A stretch of DNA of 64,000 nt from contig NC_077237.1 in the NCBI RefSeq assembly GCF_947179165.1, positions 12,242,235-12,306,234 on the forward strand, in the 5' to 3' direction. Under the pieces are notes generated by a model. It was given only the letters and a program-made list of their open reading frames with translations, was not told the origin of the DNA and ran no database searches. Below, one piece after another: positions 23,526 to 37,600 of the stretch. Within the stretch, counting starts at the first letter, position 1. Each line of letters begins with the position of its first letter. Source of the DNA: Solanum dulcamara (Eukaryota > Streptophyta > Magnoliopsida > Solanales > Solanaceae). The position numbers were made by a program, and so were the translations under genes.

Positions 23526-26500
23526 TCAGAAAACTTTGTGAGCCTTTCCGTAGTATCTGTTTATGAATGGAGACTGCCAAGAAAAAGGAAGAGGTGAGAA
23601 CCATGAATTTTAATAGTATATATTAACAAACAAAATAAACATGAGATCTCATGCATAGACCTATTTATAAGATACTTGAGATTACAAACAGAATACTCAC
23701 CTTGACCTGAGATACATCAGGAGCATCAGGTGAGGTCACGGGATAATATTTATAAAACTTCATACTCTGAAATGCAGCTTTTGCTTCTTCACTCATCTCC
23801 TGTATAGCTTTTTTCCTGGCTTCTCTCGCCTAAACCATAGAAAATTTACAGTCATGAGCATAAGCAATTCAAGTATACCATGAAAAAAGATAATAGGACT
23901 GCAAATCATCAGCTTTGCCATGCAGAAGGAAAATAGATTGCAAAAATTTCTCAAAATATACCTCTCGGTTGCTCCTCTTTCCTTCTTTAACCTTCTCCTT
24001 TACAAATTCCTAAATTACAAAAATGAATATACACAAGTTTTATAATGTTTTAATAAGGTAAATATTTTATTGATGAAAATGAGACTTGTCATTTGATATC
24101 ACAAGGAAACATTACCACAAATTCATCTTTTTTATCTGCCGGCAACTCCTCTGACTCAATAAATTTGTCTGCCATTTCCTACAAATTTCATCACTCAAGT
24201 TAATAGATGGTAAAATGACTTGAAAATACAGAAGCATATACAGATTGGTATTGACTTCAAACTGGCAAAAAACTTGTATGAATTGAACAATAGAGGAAAT
24301 GCGGATACACCTCTTTGCTTCATACTGGAAAATTTACCTTTATAGTAAAATGAAAATTGTATCTCACTGAATCAATTCAACTTGGTACAAACTAAAACTG
24401 ATTTATAGAACGTGTTGCCTCTCCTCCTTAAATGGAACTCACACCAACAACTAATAAAATAATTTTACAATTCATTTATTTCAAACTTGATGCAGTATAA
24501 CAACAACATCATTCCCAGTGTAGTCCTACTTTAAACTAATTGTTCTGTTTTTTCACACATCAAAGTTTATTATCTTCAACACTCCTAAACTTGTCACATA
24601 TTTGCTCTGCAATCTCAAACGCCTTTGGTAAGAAAAATGGCAACCCAAAGGATGGCTATTCAAGATAAACCTTTCACTCAAGCTGCTAAAAGAATAAAAC
24701 AACAATCCTTTCTCAAATTTGTCTTAAAACAAGAAATTATCACAAATAGCAACTAAGTATGGTTGAGTGGTCCAGGAAAGGGAAACAACATTCTAATGTG
24801 AGTTCCGATGAGAATTTCTCCTTCCATTTTTATTCAAGATAACAACAAAAAGAGACAATTTTGGCTTTTGGTTGAAAAGAATCTTTGCGATAGTTCAACA
24901 AAAAGGGAGTTTATTTCAAGAAATTACTGGATGGTGCTTTCTGTGTCTAGTCACCTAAACCATAGAATGGAACAATAGAGATAACATATTGAATGGGGTA
25001 AATGTACCAAGTCTCATGTTAAGACTTGTGTCTATCCTTGGAGCTTATCAGCTACTTAATATATTCAATGGAAAAGGGTTAAAAATACACTTGACGTATC
25101 ATAAATGGTTCAAAAATGTCCTCCTTCCACCTATTAGATCAAAAACGGTCGCAACCCATTTTTTAGGTCTAAAATGCCCTTTTTAGAGAAGTTATCAAAA
25201 GCTGGTGACTGAATGTCTTTAACAGTTTCAACATATGACGACACACATAGGAACCAGTTTACAGGGTATCCCAACAGTCTTTTAATTTTCATTTGAAAAG
25301 AGGGTGGCACCCAAAAGTAGAGGAATGGCAGGGAATAAAATGAGAAGGGTTAAGTATACCTCTGGCTCATCAAATTCCCAATCAAACTCGCAAAACACCT
25401 GAAACCAAAAGAAGTCAAAACTTTCATAAAATTGTACAGATCATGCACATATACCTGTATTTCTTTTAGTAGAACCCCTTACAGATCAAGTATACAAAAT
25501 TGCTCATGTTAGACCAATCTAATATCTATTTCAAGCCAAGAAATCATCTTCAAACCTTCTATGGCAATACGTAGTGGAGTAGCCACTGTATTATTCTACA
25601 AGTCTTAGAAAGCTTACAGGCGGTTCTGATGGGAACAAGATCTGCACAATGGTGCTCTGTTCAAATTCATCTTCTGCAAATGGCTGATAGAAATCTGCCA
25701 AGAAAATAAATGTCATGGATACTTATACCCAGAAATGAAACCCATCAAAGACAACTATAACAATTAAAAGATGTACACCACAAGGGAACTCAAAGATGAC
25801 AGGCTATCCTCTCAGTTTATAAGTGCAAAACAACAAAAGAAACAGCAGAAAGAAATGTATGAAACTGAAACATCAAGCTAAATTCAACTAATCTATGGAA
25901 ATCATTAGATAACATATTCTTAAACTTGGTTAAACCACATATATAAAGACTAACATGATTGATATTCCATTAAATAACTTTTGACAATTATAAGAAACAT
26001 ATTCTTAATAATTATATTATATAACTGGTCAATTATACATATTAATACATATAAAACTAAAAAAGAAACTATCAGTGAATCAGACGGAAAAATGTTAGTA
26101 ACTAAATAATTTAGTTTCCTATTTGTTTAGGAAAGAGAGAACAAAACCAGTTTGCTAACCTACCCCCCCCCCCGGTTGAATCATATTTTAAATCCAATAA
26201 GCCTCCCGTGCAACTATCAACACCAACGCTTTCAAGCTCAGAGATCCACATATTCTCCAAGCAAGTTTATAAGGAAACTAATCATCAAACTTGTTGCTTC
26301 TAGAAATGAGAATTAAAGGGAAAGGCTCGACAAAAACCATCTTTACATGATAATATTTCAAGTATTAAGATATACCCCTTTGGTTATCATGATACTAAAA
26401 CAGAATCAACTAACTTAATAAACCAAAGCAGCATAAAGGGAAAACTTAACCTAAGTTTATGATGGACACGAGGGAATAAATAAAGAGTTAAATCTCCATA

Positions 26501-29500
26501 GTTGTTGGAATTATCTTACTTACAAGGTAAGCAATATTCAAACTTCTTAACTCGCTCCAACTTCAAGTGTTTTAAACCAGCCCTGAAATAAGCAAATCGA
26601 AAGATATTAATCATAGAAGGTTTTTCATCTCCTTGGCTCCTCCTATCGCCTCTTTAATACGCATACATCAAGTTATGACATTAAAAAGTTCTCAGATACT
26701 ACACAGAAAATTGAGAGCCTAACAAAACAAATTTTCTGTGTGCCTAAACACACGAAATAAAACCAGTCAATCCATCAAAACAGAATGCAGGAAGTAAGGA
26801 AGCAGACCTTCTCTGAGTACACCTCAGAATAAAAATTTGAGATTTGAGTCTTTCAACTTGAGATTCCCTGTTGGAACAGTCAGAACCAAGATAAGACATA
26901 CAAGAGACAAAACAAGAAAAACAAAAAGGCCAGCTTAGGGACAAGAATACTATTGTTCTGAAGGAATATATGCACTGTTAGAGGCCAAGATAGACACGCA
27001 TATAATAAGACCTACAAGAGACAACCAGGGGGGAGGGGGGGCAGCAAAAATACCGTTTTTCCAAAGGAATGTACGGAACCCAGTCCATTTTCATCTGTTT
27101 CATTGGAAGTATCTCTTCAGCTTCCCTTTGAACAGAGTTTATTCCAATTTTATCAGAAGGTGGAAAAGGGGATACAACCTGTTCAAAAGGAGGAACAAAA
27201 TTGACAAAGAAAGAGGAGATTCTATAATGTATTTTTAATGAACAAGTACTTGGCCTGTATATGAGTAAAAGAATGTCAAGTTCTGAAATCACTTCACTTT
27301 TCCAAAAAGCATAAAACTAAAACCATAATAAGGACACCTTACTTAATACACTAGACTCTTTCCTTTGCCCCCCCCCCCAAACAATCACCCTCTCCCTCTC
27401 TTGAGGGGGGGGGGCCTCATTGATATGACTCAGCCTGAGAAATTTCCTTACTCGGGTGTACAACACTGTTTCACGTTCGCAAACCTCTTAAGGACACTAA
27501 GAGCAATGGAATGAACTCAAAAGTAAGCTCTTTGTGATCTCCATGTCAACATTCAGAGGGTGGGACAGATTAAAGCTCTGGCAAGTGGCAACAAACTAGA
27601 GGTCAAATGAAAAAATGTAGCCATTTTTATTTTACGAGCAGTGAAGAGTACATAAATAGAAGTGAAAGGAATAAGGTTAACAGTTGCAAATACTTCTATA
27701 TAATGACTGGATCTTAGAGACTTACAGCAACCACAACAGGTATACACGTTACTTTTGATTGTCCCTGGAAAAAAACCAATTGTGCTGCAAAAACAAGAGA
27801 AGAGTTCTACATGAAGCAAATCATTTGAAGGATAATATGATATTGGTCATATGAAAAACAGATTAAGTTGAAAAAATTATGATCACCTATTAAAAAAAAT
27901 GTTTCAGGGTACATGAAATAGAAAGAATCATGAATGCTATCAAATATCTAAACACAATATTGACAGGTAAAAGAAGGTAATCAGATCAAATGAAGGGATC
28001 AATAACATACAAGAAATTGTTCAGCAAGTTTAGAACAAATAGAAAATTGAACAATTAAAAAGGTGAGAACATAATTATTCATAAGAAATCAACATGAAAA
28101 ACTAAGGAATGAATCAGCTTAAGGGGTCGATGATCCCCATGTGAAATTGCATAAGATTTGAACATGGGAAGTGGTGAAATGTGACTATTCACAAAACATT
28201 GACTTTAAAAAAAGAGAATGATCAGCTGAAGGGGTCAATGATCTCGATATAAAATTGTATAGAAAGAATAAACACTAAACAAAAATCACATTGTTGAAGC
28301 AATGCAGTTTCAAAGATCAGCCACGAGTCAAGTTACTAAGAGCGTAGAACAAGAATATGTCCATACAATAAGACAACAAACTCCAGCCACCACTTACGTT
28401 CTGTACAACCAAAAAGGTAGACTTTCTGTCCATGCAATTCTCCACCTTCTTCAAATGCATCCTATCAGAAGTCCAACAAGACCTGTGGGTTATCTTGTCT
28501 TTTTGTTTTTATATACTTTATTTACTTAAACAGAAGGCAAATAAACAACGCACTTCGAGATTTGAGAAATTCCATTTGTATTGATAAACCATGTCAATCT
28601 GATCCCACTGCCACCAAGAAAAAGAATACATTCAAATTTCAGAAATTATATGCAATAAAATAAAAATAAAAACATAAACCAGAACGCTATGCCAATGAAT
28701 AAACAGAAAGCCACTATATCAAAAAATAAATAAACAGAAAGTGATCAAATTCTAACCTCTGTGCCAACAGGAAAAACCTCTTGCCACAGATCTTCCTGCA
28801 AAACATACCAATTGAAAGAGTAAGGGAGCAAAGCAAACAGATTATTGTCTAAAAGAGTAAGTAGGAAATTGCAAATTTCTACAATAAAAGTTCAACCAAA
28901 TACAACTATGATGATAAACACAATGTAGTGTACTCTGATGTTTCTGGGTTCATCCTCCATGACTAGACTCTAAGATATAGCAGCTTCAATAATTTCTCGA
29001 CTTTTAAATTATTTCATAGCACTGGAAAAATGAAAACAGTACAAACTAAAATGTTGATGTCATTTCTATACATTTAGGAAACTAAAAATTAGATGTGCCA
29101 CCCAATGGTTTGTTATAATTTTAAAGAAATCAAACATATAAAGAACAAATCACATCCCCTCGCCAACCCCTAAAACAAGTAACTTCAATTATATCAAGAC
29201 AAAAAATGCAAAAAGCTCTAAGTTCCATTAAAGCTTTAAGTGCAAAGCGCAAATAAACCGTGGGTTTTAGTGAAGAAAGGTCCAAATGGAGAAAAAATAC
29301 AAATATGTATGTGTAGTCTAAGACTAACAATTATAAGCATACAACAACAACAACAACAACAACCCAGTGAAATCCCACAACATGGGGTCTGGGGAGGGTA
29401 GAATGTACGCAGACCTTACTCCTACCAAGGTAGGAACAATTATAAGCATGAATAACAAATATATGGACAAAGAAATTGAAGAAAAAAAGTGATAAAGTAA

Positions 29501-30640
29501 AGTATCAATTGTTTTAAGTTGCCTCTTTATAATTACGCTTACTGGCAAGGAAATATATGGCTTAGAGCTTTGATGACAACACGGAAGCGCCATGAAGCAA
29601 GGCGAAGCACTCAACTTGTTTTACGCCTCGCTTTAGGGCTTAAACATGCCTTTGACAACATTGATCAGAATATGAGATAGAACACTCAAAAACAATCCAA
29701 ACATTGACTTCAACTCATTGTTAACAACTGCATATGAAAATCCAAAGCAATGCTCATATGCTAGCTGCTAACAACATTATCCATCATTGCCAGGAATCAG
29801 CAAAGACCCAAAAACAAAGAAATAGCTCTAATAACTAAAACACATACTTTTTGAGAATATAACTAAAACATATACTAGATCAAAAAACCCAAGTTAGCAT
29901 TAACAATCATCAAAATATCAAATCACAGTATTCAAGCTTAAACAAAACCACTTAGCAGTTGAAAGAATCATACCTACCCTACATTATTAAAGTGAAAATC
30001 AAGATTTCACAAAATACCCCAAAATTATTTAAGCCAAAAACCAAGCTAGCAATAACAACTATCAGAGTAGCAAACCAATAACAGAATAATTAGCACTTCA
30101 AAGAACCCAATTTAACCTGCATTATCAAAAAAAAAAATAACAAAGCAAATTCAAAAAACAGAGCAAATCAAACACTTGAGCAAAAACCCACATCAATAAC
30201 AATCAACCAAACCACACCCTAATCTCAAACTAGATAGGGTTCATCTATATGAATCCCCACAGTTTCAAGATTCAATTTAGTACTTACTCAACAATATCAA
30301 AATGAAAACAACCAAAAGCTTTAATAAAAAACAAATGAAAAAGGGTAGCAGCTTGCATTACCAAATTACGCTTATCAGGGAAGTACTCAGTCTCAGGCTT
30401 AACAATCTTAGCTCGTTTAGCTTGTCGCTTAACAACAACTTTGTCATTTTTCTTGGGGGATTCCTCTTTCTGTTTTTCTTGAACAGATTTGTTCTTCTCA
30501 GGAGCTAATTGGGTTTGTCCGGGTTCATTCTTGTTGGTCCCTTCGGTTTGCTCTTGGGTGGTGGTTGCGGTTTCCGCCGCCTCTTTCGCCTTACCTTTTC
30601 CTACTACTTCTTTAGCCTTTCTCTTTGTACCTTTCCTCAT
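23526..30640 (-). CDS. HIT4: HIT4-like (HEAT-INTOLERANT 4) chromocentre protein
   Basis: Fourteen exons, read high to low: 30640-30362, 28795-28757, 28607-28554, 28461-28398, 27784-27726, 27178-27054, 26867-26808, 26582-26524, 25694-25618, 25398-25360, 24178-24116, 24009-23962, 23829-23701, 23573-23526. All junctions are GT..AG and all phases agree, giving 380 aa. In Arabidopsis, HIT4 is a plant-specific chromocentre protein needed for heat-induced chromatin decondensation and thermotolerance. The N-terminus (MRKGTKRKAKEVV to about residue 85) is Lys/Glu-rich and basic. Conserved blocks follow: EYFPDKRNL, DLWQEVFPVGTE, SPFPPSDKIGINSVQRE, MKMDWVPYIPLEKR, KKFEYCLPYFYQPF, FEQSTIVQILFPSEPP, EMSEEAKAAFQSMKFYKYYP and C-terminal SPFINRYYGKAHKVF. 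An in-frame ATG at 30751 would add 37 residues; I prefer 30640 because MRKG-x-KRKA fits the family start as I recall it. Confidence 0.85.
29341..29434 (-). mobile_element. 94 bp RTE/SINE-type tail in HIT4 intron 1
   Basis: Flanked by a perfect 15 bp duplication, AACAATTATAAGCAT (29326-29340 and 29435-29449). On the plus strand it starts with (ACA)n, then CCCAGTGAAATCCCACAACA, TGGGGTCTGGGGAGGG, GTACGCAGACCTTACT and CCTACCAAGGTAGG. This is the reverse complement of the last ~90 bp of the RTE LINE at 38541-38623. It is either a truncated RTE copy or a SINE sharing that tail. Confidence 0.88.
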
Positions 30641-31795
30641 TGTTGAGTCAATATGCGTATAGATGGAAATGGGTGTTAAGGGTTTGTTGCGGTGGGAATT
30701 TGAATGGAGGTGGAAGAGCGGCGATGGCGGAAAATAGAAGAATCCAGACAATTTTGAGGTAATAAGGCCGCAATTTTGAGGGGCGGGGGGTGGGGTATAG
30801 CGCGTAAATCGGACGCGAGCGAGCTGAGTATAGTAAGGAGGGAGATTGGAAATTTTGGCTTTGTTTTTTCCCCCCTTTTCATAGTTTCAATAATGAATTC
30901 TCAAGCAAAATAATTCATGCTCCACACGCTTCGGACATTAAGTGAGATGTCAAAAAAAAGAACACCGTTTAGGCCATATACATCTATATGATTAAAAGTT
31001 CGAAATTTAAATGATGGAGAAAAAATCCAAATGAATCAAATTAAAATGTAAAAATATTATAACTGTCAAAGTCGATTATCCAGATTTAATTATTTTTTTA
31101 ATATAATATAAAAATTAAGCGCATTATGCAACATCAACCTACTTATCTAAGGTGTTGGCTAATTGTCTAAGGGGTAAGGAGACAAGTAAAGATAGAACAT
31201 TAACATAATCAATATAATTGTATTGGGGAATAAGGAGCTTCGACACGTAGCAGTATAAAAGGGTAAATATGTGGTACCATCAAAGAAGGTTTGAGAAAGA
31301 TGGGTTAGAGAAATATATCGAAGATATGCTCGATGATACTAGACCGCCGCAAGTTGTTGGAATCACAAATTTGACTTTTAACAAGGTAGTAGATGAGAGC
31401 TTGTGATCCGAAGATGAGAAGGAGCTCGTGTATCGATGATGTGAAAAGGAATAAAAGGACGATACGCCAAGTGGTATAGACAAATATCCTGGATGCAACA
31501 GAGGAATGTAGGTTTGCACCACTCATGACATTTCCACGTAGACAACATCAAGTGGTCGTAGTACTCTAGAGCTCGAGTAGAATTTTTCTATTGGTTAATG
31601 TATTTCCTTTGTAATCTGCAAATAATAGTTTTCACATAATTTTAAGGGACAAAATTCCAAGGATACAACAATGACACACTTATTTTTTTGTGCTCCAAGT
31701 TTTTCATATTTTACTAAGTCTTTGTCCTATAACATTTATTTACTATGTCATATTATCGAATCAAAGCTAAAAACACTCAAATGTCACCCAATTCA
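30641..31795. other. HIT4 5' flank and unassigned intergenic DNA
   Basis: The first ~150 bp beyond the HIT4 start holds its probable 5' UTR and promoter (a G-rich patch is at 30778-30792). From 30900 to 31795 no gene is recognised. Short minus-strand frames at 31280-31526 have no domain. Confidence 0.5.
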
Positions 31796-34305
31796 TCTAA
31801 TGACCCAATTGGTCTTTTTTAAAAATTTGTGTGAAATTACCGTTTCATCCCTCGTGATATTGACCCCGAGTCATTTTTTACAGGTTTGTGGAATTTGTTT
31901 CGAGTTTTGAGTAAAAAGTTGCGAAGTGTGGAAATTTTAGAGTTTTGAAAGGCTTAACTTGTTAAAAAGTGATTTTCGGTGTCTTTTGGAGTTTCAAGAC
32001 TCGGGAAAAAAAAATCAATTCCGTTAGCTTAAGAATACGGAATTTGGTCAAGGAGAGTTGTCGATTTTAGATTTGGATTTGTTTCGTAGATTTGAGGTCC
32101 TAAGTTGATTTTTTTTTGACATTTTAGCTTTTGGATTGACTTTACTCAAAACTCAGGGTTTGAATGCTCAGATAGGAATTATGAAAGTTAGGTTGAATTT
32201 GGGAGATAATTTTAGTCTTAGAGGAGGTCTTGATTGAATTTTCACAAGCCATGAGCTTGATGTGGCATTTTTAAGCCTTAAATTGGTTTAATTGCGATTA
32301 ATGGAATTCGGGTTAAGGAGACCTCAGATTCGTGTTTACATAGTTTCATTGAGTCTAGAACGTCAAATTTAGTAAGATGGCATCTATGATTTGTGTGCAA
32401 GGGGTTCCGAATGAATCCTGAAGGTCTATTCAAAGTTTTTGCGTTGGCTAAGCTTTACTTTGCTCTAGTGTCTGCAGGCACCATGATCGCAATGGGCTGA
32501 TCGTGAAAGCGACCTTCACTTTAGCAAAGACTCGATCGTGAAAGCGAGGGGCCCTTTCTTTTTAGGGGTCACAAAAGTGATCAGTTGTTGCCTTAGCGAG
32601 TGTCGCGGAGGCGATTTTGAGCCCGCTTTCGCGACATCCGAAGGGGGTTTGGGACTAAATTTTGGGGTTTAACCCCATTTTTCTCTATTTTGAGTTTCAA
32701 AAAATCTTTGGAAGCGATTTTGAAGAGACTCTTTGCGGTGCATCAATTGGGTAAGTGTTTGTGACACTAAATCTTGAATTCTCAATATTATCAATAGTGA
32801 TTTTAACATAATAAAGGGATTTTGATTGGCAAAATATGAGGTTTTCAAAAACTTAAGTTTTCAAAGTTAAATGGTGATTTTGAGTTGAATACAAAATGAT
32901 TTTCATTAATGGATTCCAAATATTTTGGATAACCTATTTATGTAACAATTTCCGAATTCAAACCTTATTTTCGAAATCGAATTTTTGAGTCGAATTGACC
33001 CATTTATTCAAATTGCGTACTATGGGTGTTGTTAGTTGTAGAATTTTATTGTGAATACTTGTTTGACTAGATTATGTTGATTTGGCTTCCATTCAAAAGA
33101 GAAACGCTCAAGTCTTGGATTGATTTGTGATTGATTAATGCAAGTGAACCTTTAAGCCTTTGTAAATTTTGTTGAATTCTTGAACCCCTCCTTGTTGTAG
33201 TGTTAAGAAGTAATGGGAATGAGGTAATGGTTTAACTACTTAAATGGATTAATATTAAATATAGAATGGAGTTAACAAAAAAAGCAATGTGTTGAGAAAT
33301 ATGAATTGCCTCGATGTTGATATTCATGTGGTAGTTGATGAATTACTTGAACTTGTTATTGTGTGAACATGCTTATTTGTATTAGTCCCATAACACTATG
33401 ATGAGATATACTATTTTGATGCTGAGGTTATTGTCGGCAAGTGTTATTGATATCGAGGTCATTGTTAGTGAGTGTTACTGATGTCGAGGTCATTGCCGGT
33501 GAGTGCTATTAATGTCGAGTGTCATTGCCGGTGAGTGTTATTGGTACTAAGGTCATTGCAGGCGAGAGATATTAATGCTGAGGTCATTTCCGGCGAGTGT
33601 TGTTGATGTCGGGGTCTTTACCAGCTAGTATACAGAATTAGGTATGTTTCCCACGTGTCCCATTTATTAATTGTGCATGATAATTTTAATACCGTGTTTG
33701 ATGATTCTTGATACTTGTGGTTGATAAATGTGACACTTGTGAATAGTGAGTTGTAGTGATTGGACTGTGATTATGAAACTTGTGAACTTTTAATTTTGAT
33801 TTCTATGCAAGTTGTAGTTTTGGTGGTTCGGTTTGGATAAAAGGAGTTCTCATATTCTATCTAGATTTACTTTATTTTATTAGGTTACTTGCTAAGTATC
33901 GTGATGTTGACACTCACTCCCTGTTTCTACACTTGTGTAGGTTTCGAGGTCGGATCTGCGTGTTAGTTTTCTTCATCTTTCTTCGAAGGCTTATTAAGGA
34001 GATGTTGAGAGGTCGCTGCTTGTCATTCCAGCAGAACCCTGTAGTTTCTCTACTTATGTTTTGTTCTATTTGAGAAACAAAGACATAATTGAGACATGTA
34101 TTTATTTTTTAATTTTATATTTATACTAGTAGTTTGTATACGTGACAATCAGATTTTGGGGTATTTTAAGAATGAATAAGCTTTCCGCACTTATGTTATT
34201 GTTATTGTTATTGATTCATTTCCGCATATTTTTTGTTTTTGTTGGATTTTGACTAACTTGTCTTGGTGGGAAAAAACGAGTGTCATCTAATTTTTGGTTG
34301 TGACA
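31796..34305 (-). mobile_element. Solo LTR-type element, about 2.5 kb
   Basis: On the minus strand it begins TGTCACAACCAAAAATTAGA (from 34305), parallel to the start of the 61485-63423 element (TGTCACAACTCAAAATGGG). Its other end carries TAATGACCCAATTGGTC, a decayed form of the terminal palindrome seen in that family. Flanks ATTCA (31791-31795) and ATCCA (34306-34310) could be a 5 bp target duplication with one mismatch. No RT, integrase or gag is present. The middle has the same GCGA-rich block as 1-2130 (here about 32480-32640). I read it as a solo LTR of a long-LTR, probably Gypsy-type, family. Confidence 0.68.
33415..33610. repeat. Minisatellite within the solo LTR
   Basis: About six imperfect copies of a unit of roughly 32 bp, each containing GAGGTCATTG followed by CCGG-like sequence, GTGAGTGTTATT and GATGTC. 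The copies differ by several bases. Repeats occupy comparable places in the family members at 1-2130 and 61485-63423. Confidence 0.75.
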
Positions 34306-34692
34306 ATCCATAACACAAACTCATCATCGAACATCCAACACTTCAAATAACTTTTATTTATTTGCTTTGTTATATTTATCTTGTAAAAATAACTATAATT
34401 GATGTATTCAACTTCTAATAATCAAACCTAACGAGTTGAGTTAAGACGTGTGCCTTGACCTTATATAGATTCAACTGTACTATTTTTTCATGCAAGGGTT
34501 GTTGTTGAACTTGATTGAACCAGACAAAGATGATTCCCGTGACCCAATCCAATGTTACACATACTATGACTTATCTTCCCTATTGTTGTTTCCCTATGCA
34601 GGAACTTTAATTGAGAAAAATATGACTATATATAATGCTTTTCTTTTCTACTGTTGTTTATTTTATAAAATGTTATTTACTCCCTCTCTAAA

Positions 34693-37600
34693 GGGCAGTC
34701 CGATGCACTAAAACTTTCGTTATGTGCAGGGTTCGGGGAAGGCCCGACCACAAGAGTATTTTTTTTGTCAAAGACTGATCTGGAGTACAAGATCTGCTAT
34801 AAACACTCTCAACTGTAACTAAAAGAATATATACATCTCCCGCCGCCTACTGTCCTCCGTTCGCCGGATCCGAGTCTTCAGCTCCGATCTGAAGCAGACA
34901 GCAGCTGCTATAATCAATTTTTATTTATTTTATTTTATTTTATTATTTTTTACAATGGCTCTTTCTTCTCTTCTTCTCCGGCTGCTTTTGCTTTATTCTA
35001 TTTTATCTTTGATATTTGCAGAAATAGGAGTATTTATTTCCTTTGTAGTTTATAGCTTGCTGGTTTTGGAGTTGTTTTGAATGCACCCCATATATTCAAT
35101 AAATTGTCTAAGAGGGAAAGGAGCTTGTTGGTCAGCGATGTGAATGGTAATCCCGACGTGAACAGTACTTCCAAAGTAAATAGTATTTTTCGGCGGCAAT
35201 CAAGTTCATTTCAACTGGAGGTGGTACCTCCGGTTTTCAGTTTCCATATCTTCCCATATCTATTCTTTGTTCTTGCACTTGTAATTATATTTTGCTGACT
35301 TTAGACCTTAGAATAATTTAGTAGTTCTTACACGTTTTCGTGGCTTTGTATAGTGATGATAGACTAGGGTCATGTTCTCACTCAGGGATGGGGACGAGGA
35401 CGAGGGTAAGGAGGGGTAAATGGGTGAAAGAAGCGTCTAGACTGAGAGTAGGTTCTTGAAACATTGGGACGTTAACGAAAAAATCCATAGAGCTAGTTAA
35501 GATTCTTAAGAAGAGGAAGATTAATATAGCTTGTGTCCAAGAGACCAAATGGGTAGGTTCTAAAGCTAAGGAGGTAGACGGGTATAAGTTTTGGTTCTCT
35601 AGTAGATAGAAGTATAGGAATGGGGTAGGCATTTTAGTAGATAGCGATTTAAAGGATCAGGTGGTGGAGGTTAGGAGAGTCACTGATAGGATGATGTCGA
35701 TTAAGGTAGTCATTGAAGGGATCACGTTGAACATTATTAGTGCTTATGCGCCGCAAGCGGGCTTAGAAGAGAAGGTTAAGAGGCGTTTTTGGGAGGATTT
35801 GAACGAGTTAGTGGGAGGCATACTGCCTACTGAGAAGCTTTTTGTGGAAGGGGATTTTAATGGGCACATCAGGTCTATTTCGGGAGGGTATGATGATGTG
35901 CAGGAGGCTTTGGCTTCGAGGACAGAAATAGAGGTGGAGTCTCACTTTTGGATTTCGTAAGAGCTTTTGGGCTGGTGATAGCCAATTCGAGTTTCCCAAA
36001 GAAGGAGGACCACTTGGTAACCTTCCGTAGTTCGATGGCTAAGACCCAAATAGATTTTCTACTCCTTAGAAAGGATGATAAAGGTTTGTGCAAAGACTAT
36101 AAGGTCATTCCGATCGATAACCTAACAACCCAATATAAGCTCTTGGTGATGGATTTAGGGATCAAAATAACGAGGAAAAAGAGGGTCAGGGATGACCGAC
36201 TTAGGATCAGATGGGGGAGTTTGACCACGGCTAGTGCTCTGGAGATAGGAGAGAAATTGAAGGATATGGGAGCCTGGGATAGTAGTGGGGATGCGACCAA
36301 TATGTGGGTTAGGACGGCTAGTTATATTAGGGATGTAGCAAGGGAAGTGTTGGGAGTCTTGACAAGTAGTCCTAGTCGGCATCGAGGGGACTGGTGGTGG
36401 AATGAAGAAGTACAAGGGAAGGTGGAAGCAAAGAAGATGGTGTATATGAAGTTGATAGAAAGCAATGATGAGGTGGAGAAGTGGACGAATGGGGAACTTT
36501 ATAAGATAGCAAGGAAGGAGGCAAAGTCGGTGGTTTCGACGGTAAAAACGGCAACTTTTGAACGCCTTTACGCTGAACTAGAAGAGAAATGCGGGGATAG
36601 GAAATTATTCAGGCTAGTCAGGGCGAGGGAGAAAAGGGCACGCGATGTGGATCAAGTGAAGTGCATTAAGGATGAGTATATAAAAGTATTGGTAGACGAG
36701 ACCCTCTTTAAAAAGAGATGGCAGTCCTATTTTTATAAACTCTTGAATAAAGAAGGGGACAGAGAGATTGTGTTGGGAGATTTGGAACATATAGGGAGGT
36801 GTCGCGATTTTGTGTGTTGCAAGAGTATTATGGTCGAGGAGGTTAAGAGTGTTGTTCGTAGGATGCGCTGGGGAAGAGCGACCGAACCTGACGAGGTTTC
36901 TTTGGAATTTTGGAAAAACGCAAGCTCGATAGGTTTAGAGTAACTGACTAGGCTATTTAATGTAATCCTTAAGATGACAACGATGCCCGAAGAATGGAGG
37001 TCGAGCGTAATGATCCCCCTATACAAGAACAAGGGAGATATCCAGAGCTGCGACAACTAGAAAGGTATCAAGCTTCTAAGCCATACTATGAAAGTGTGGC
37101 AAAGAGTGGTGGAGATGAGGGTGAGGAGAGGAGTGTCTATTTCAGAGAACCAGTTTGGATTTATGTTGGGACGCTCAACTACAGAAGCCATCCATCTTAT
37201 GAGGATACTGGTAGAGAAGTATAGGGAGAGGAAGAGGGACTTGCATATGGTATTCATTGACATAAAAAAGGCTTATGATAAAGTTCCACGAGAGATACTA
37301 TGGAGATGTATAGAGGCTAAAGATGTACCGTGGCGTACATTAGGGTGATCAAGGACATGTATGAGGGTGCCAAAACCAAGGTAAGGACAGTAGGAGGGGA
37401 CTTAGAGCACATCCCAGTTGTGATGGGGTTGCATCAAGGATCAACTCTCAGTCCGTTTTTATTTGCCTTGGTGATGGATGGATTGACGTGATAAATTCAA
37501 GGTGAGGTGCCATGGTGTATGATTTTTGCGGACGACATAGTCCTGATCGATGAGACTCATAGTGGAGTTAACGCTAAGCTGGAGGATTGGAGACATACCT

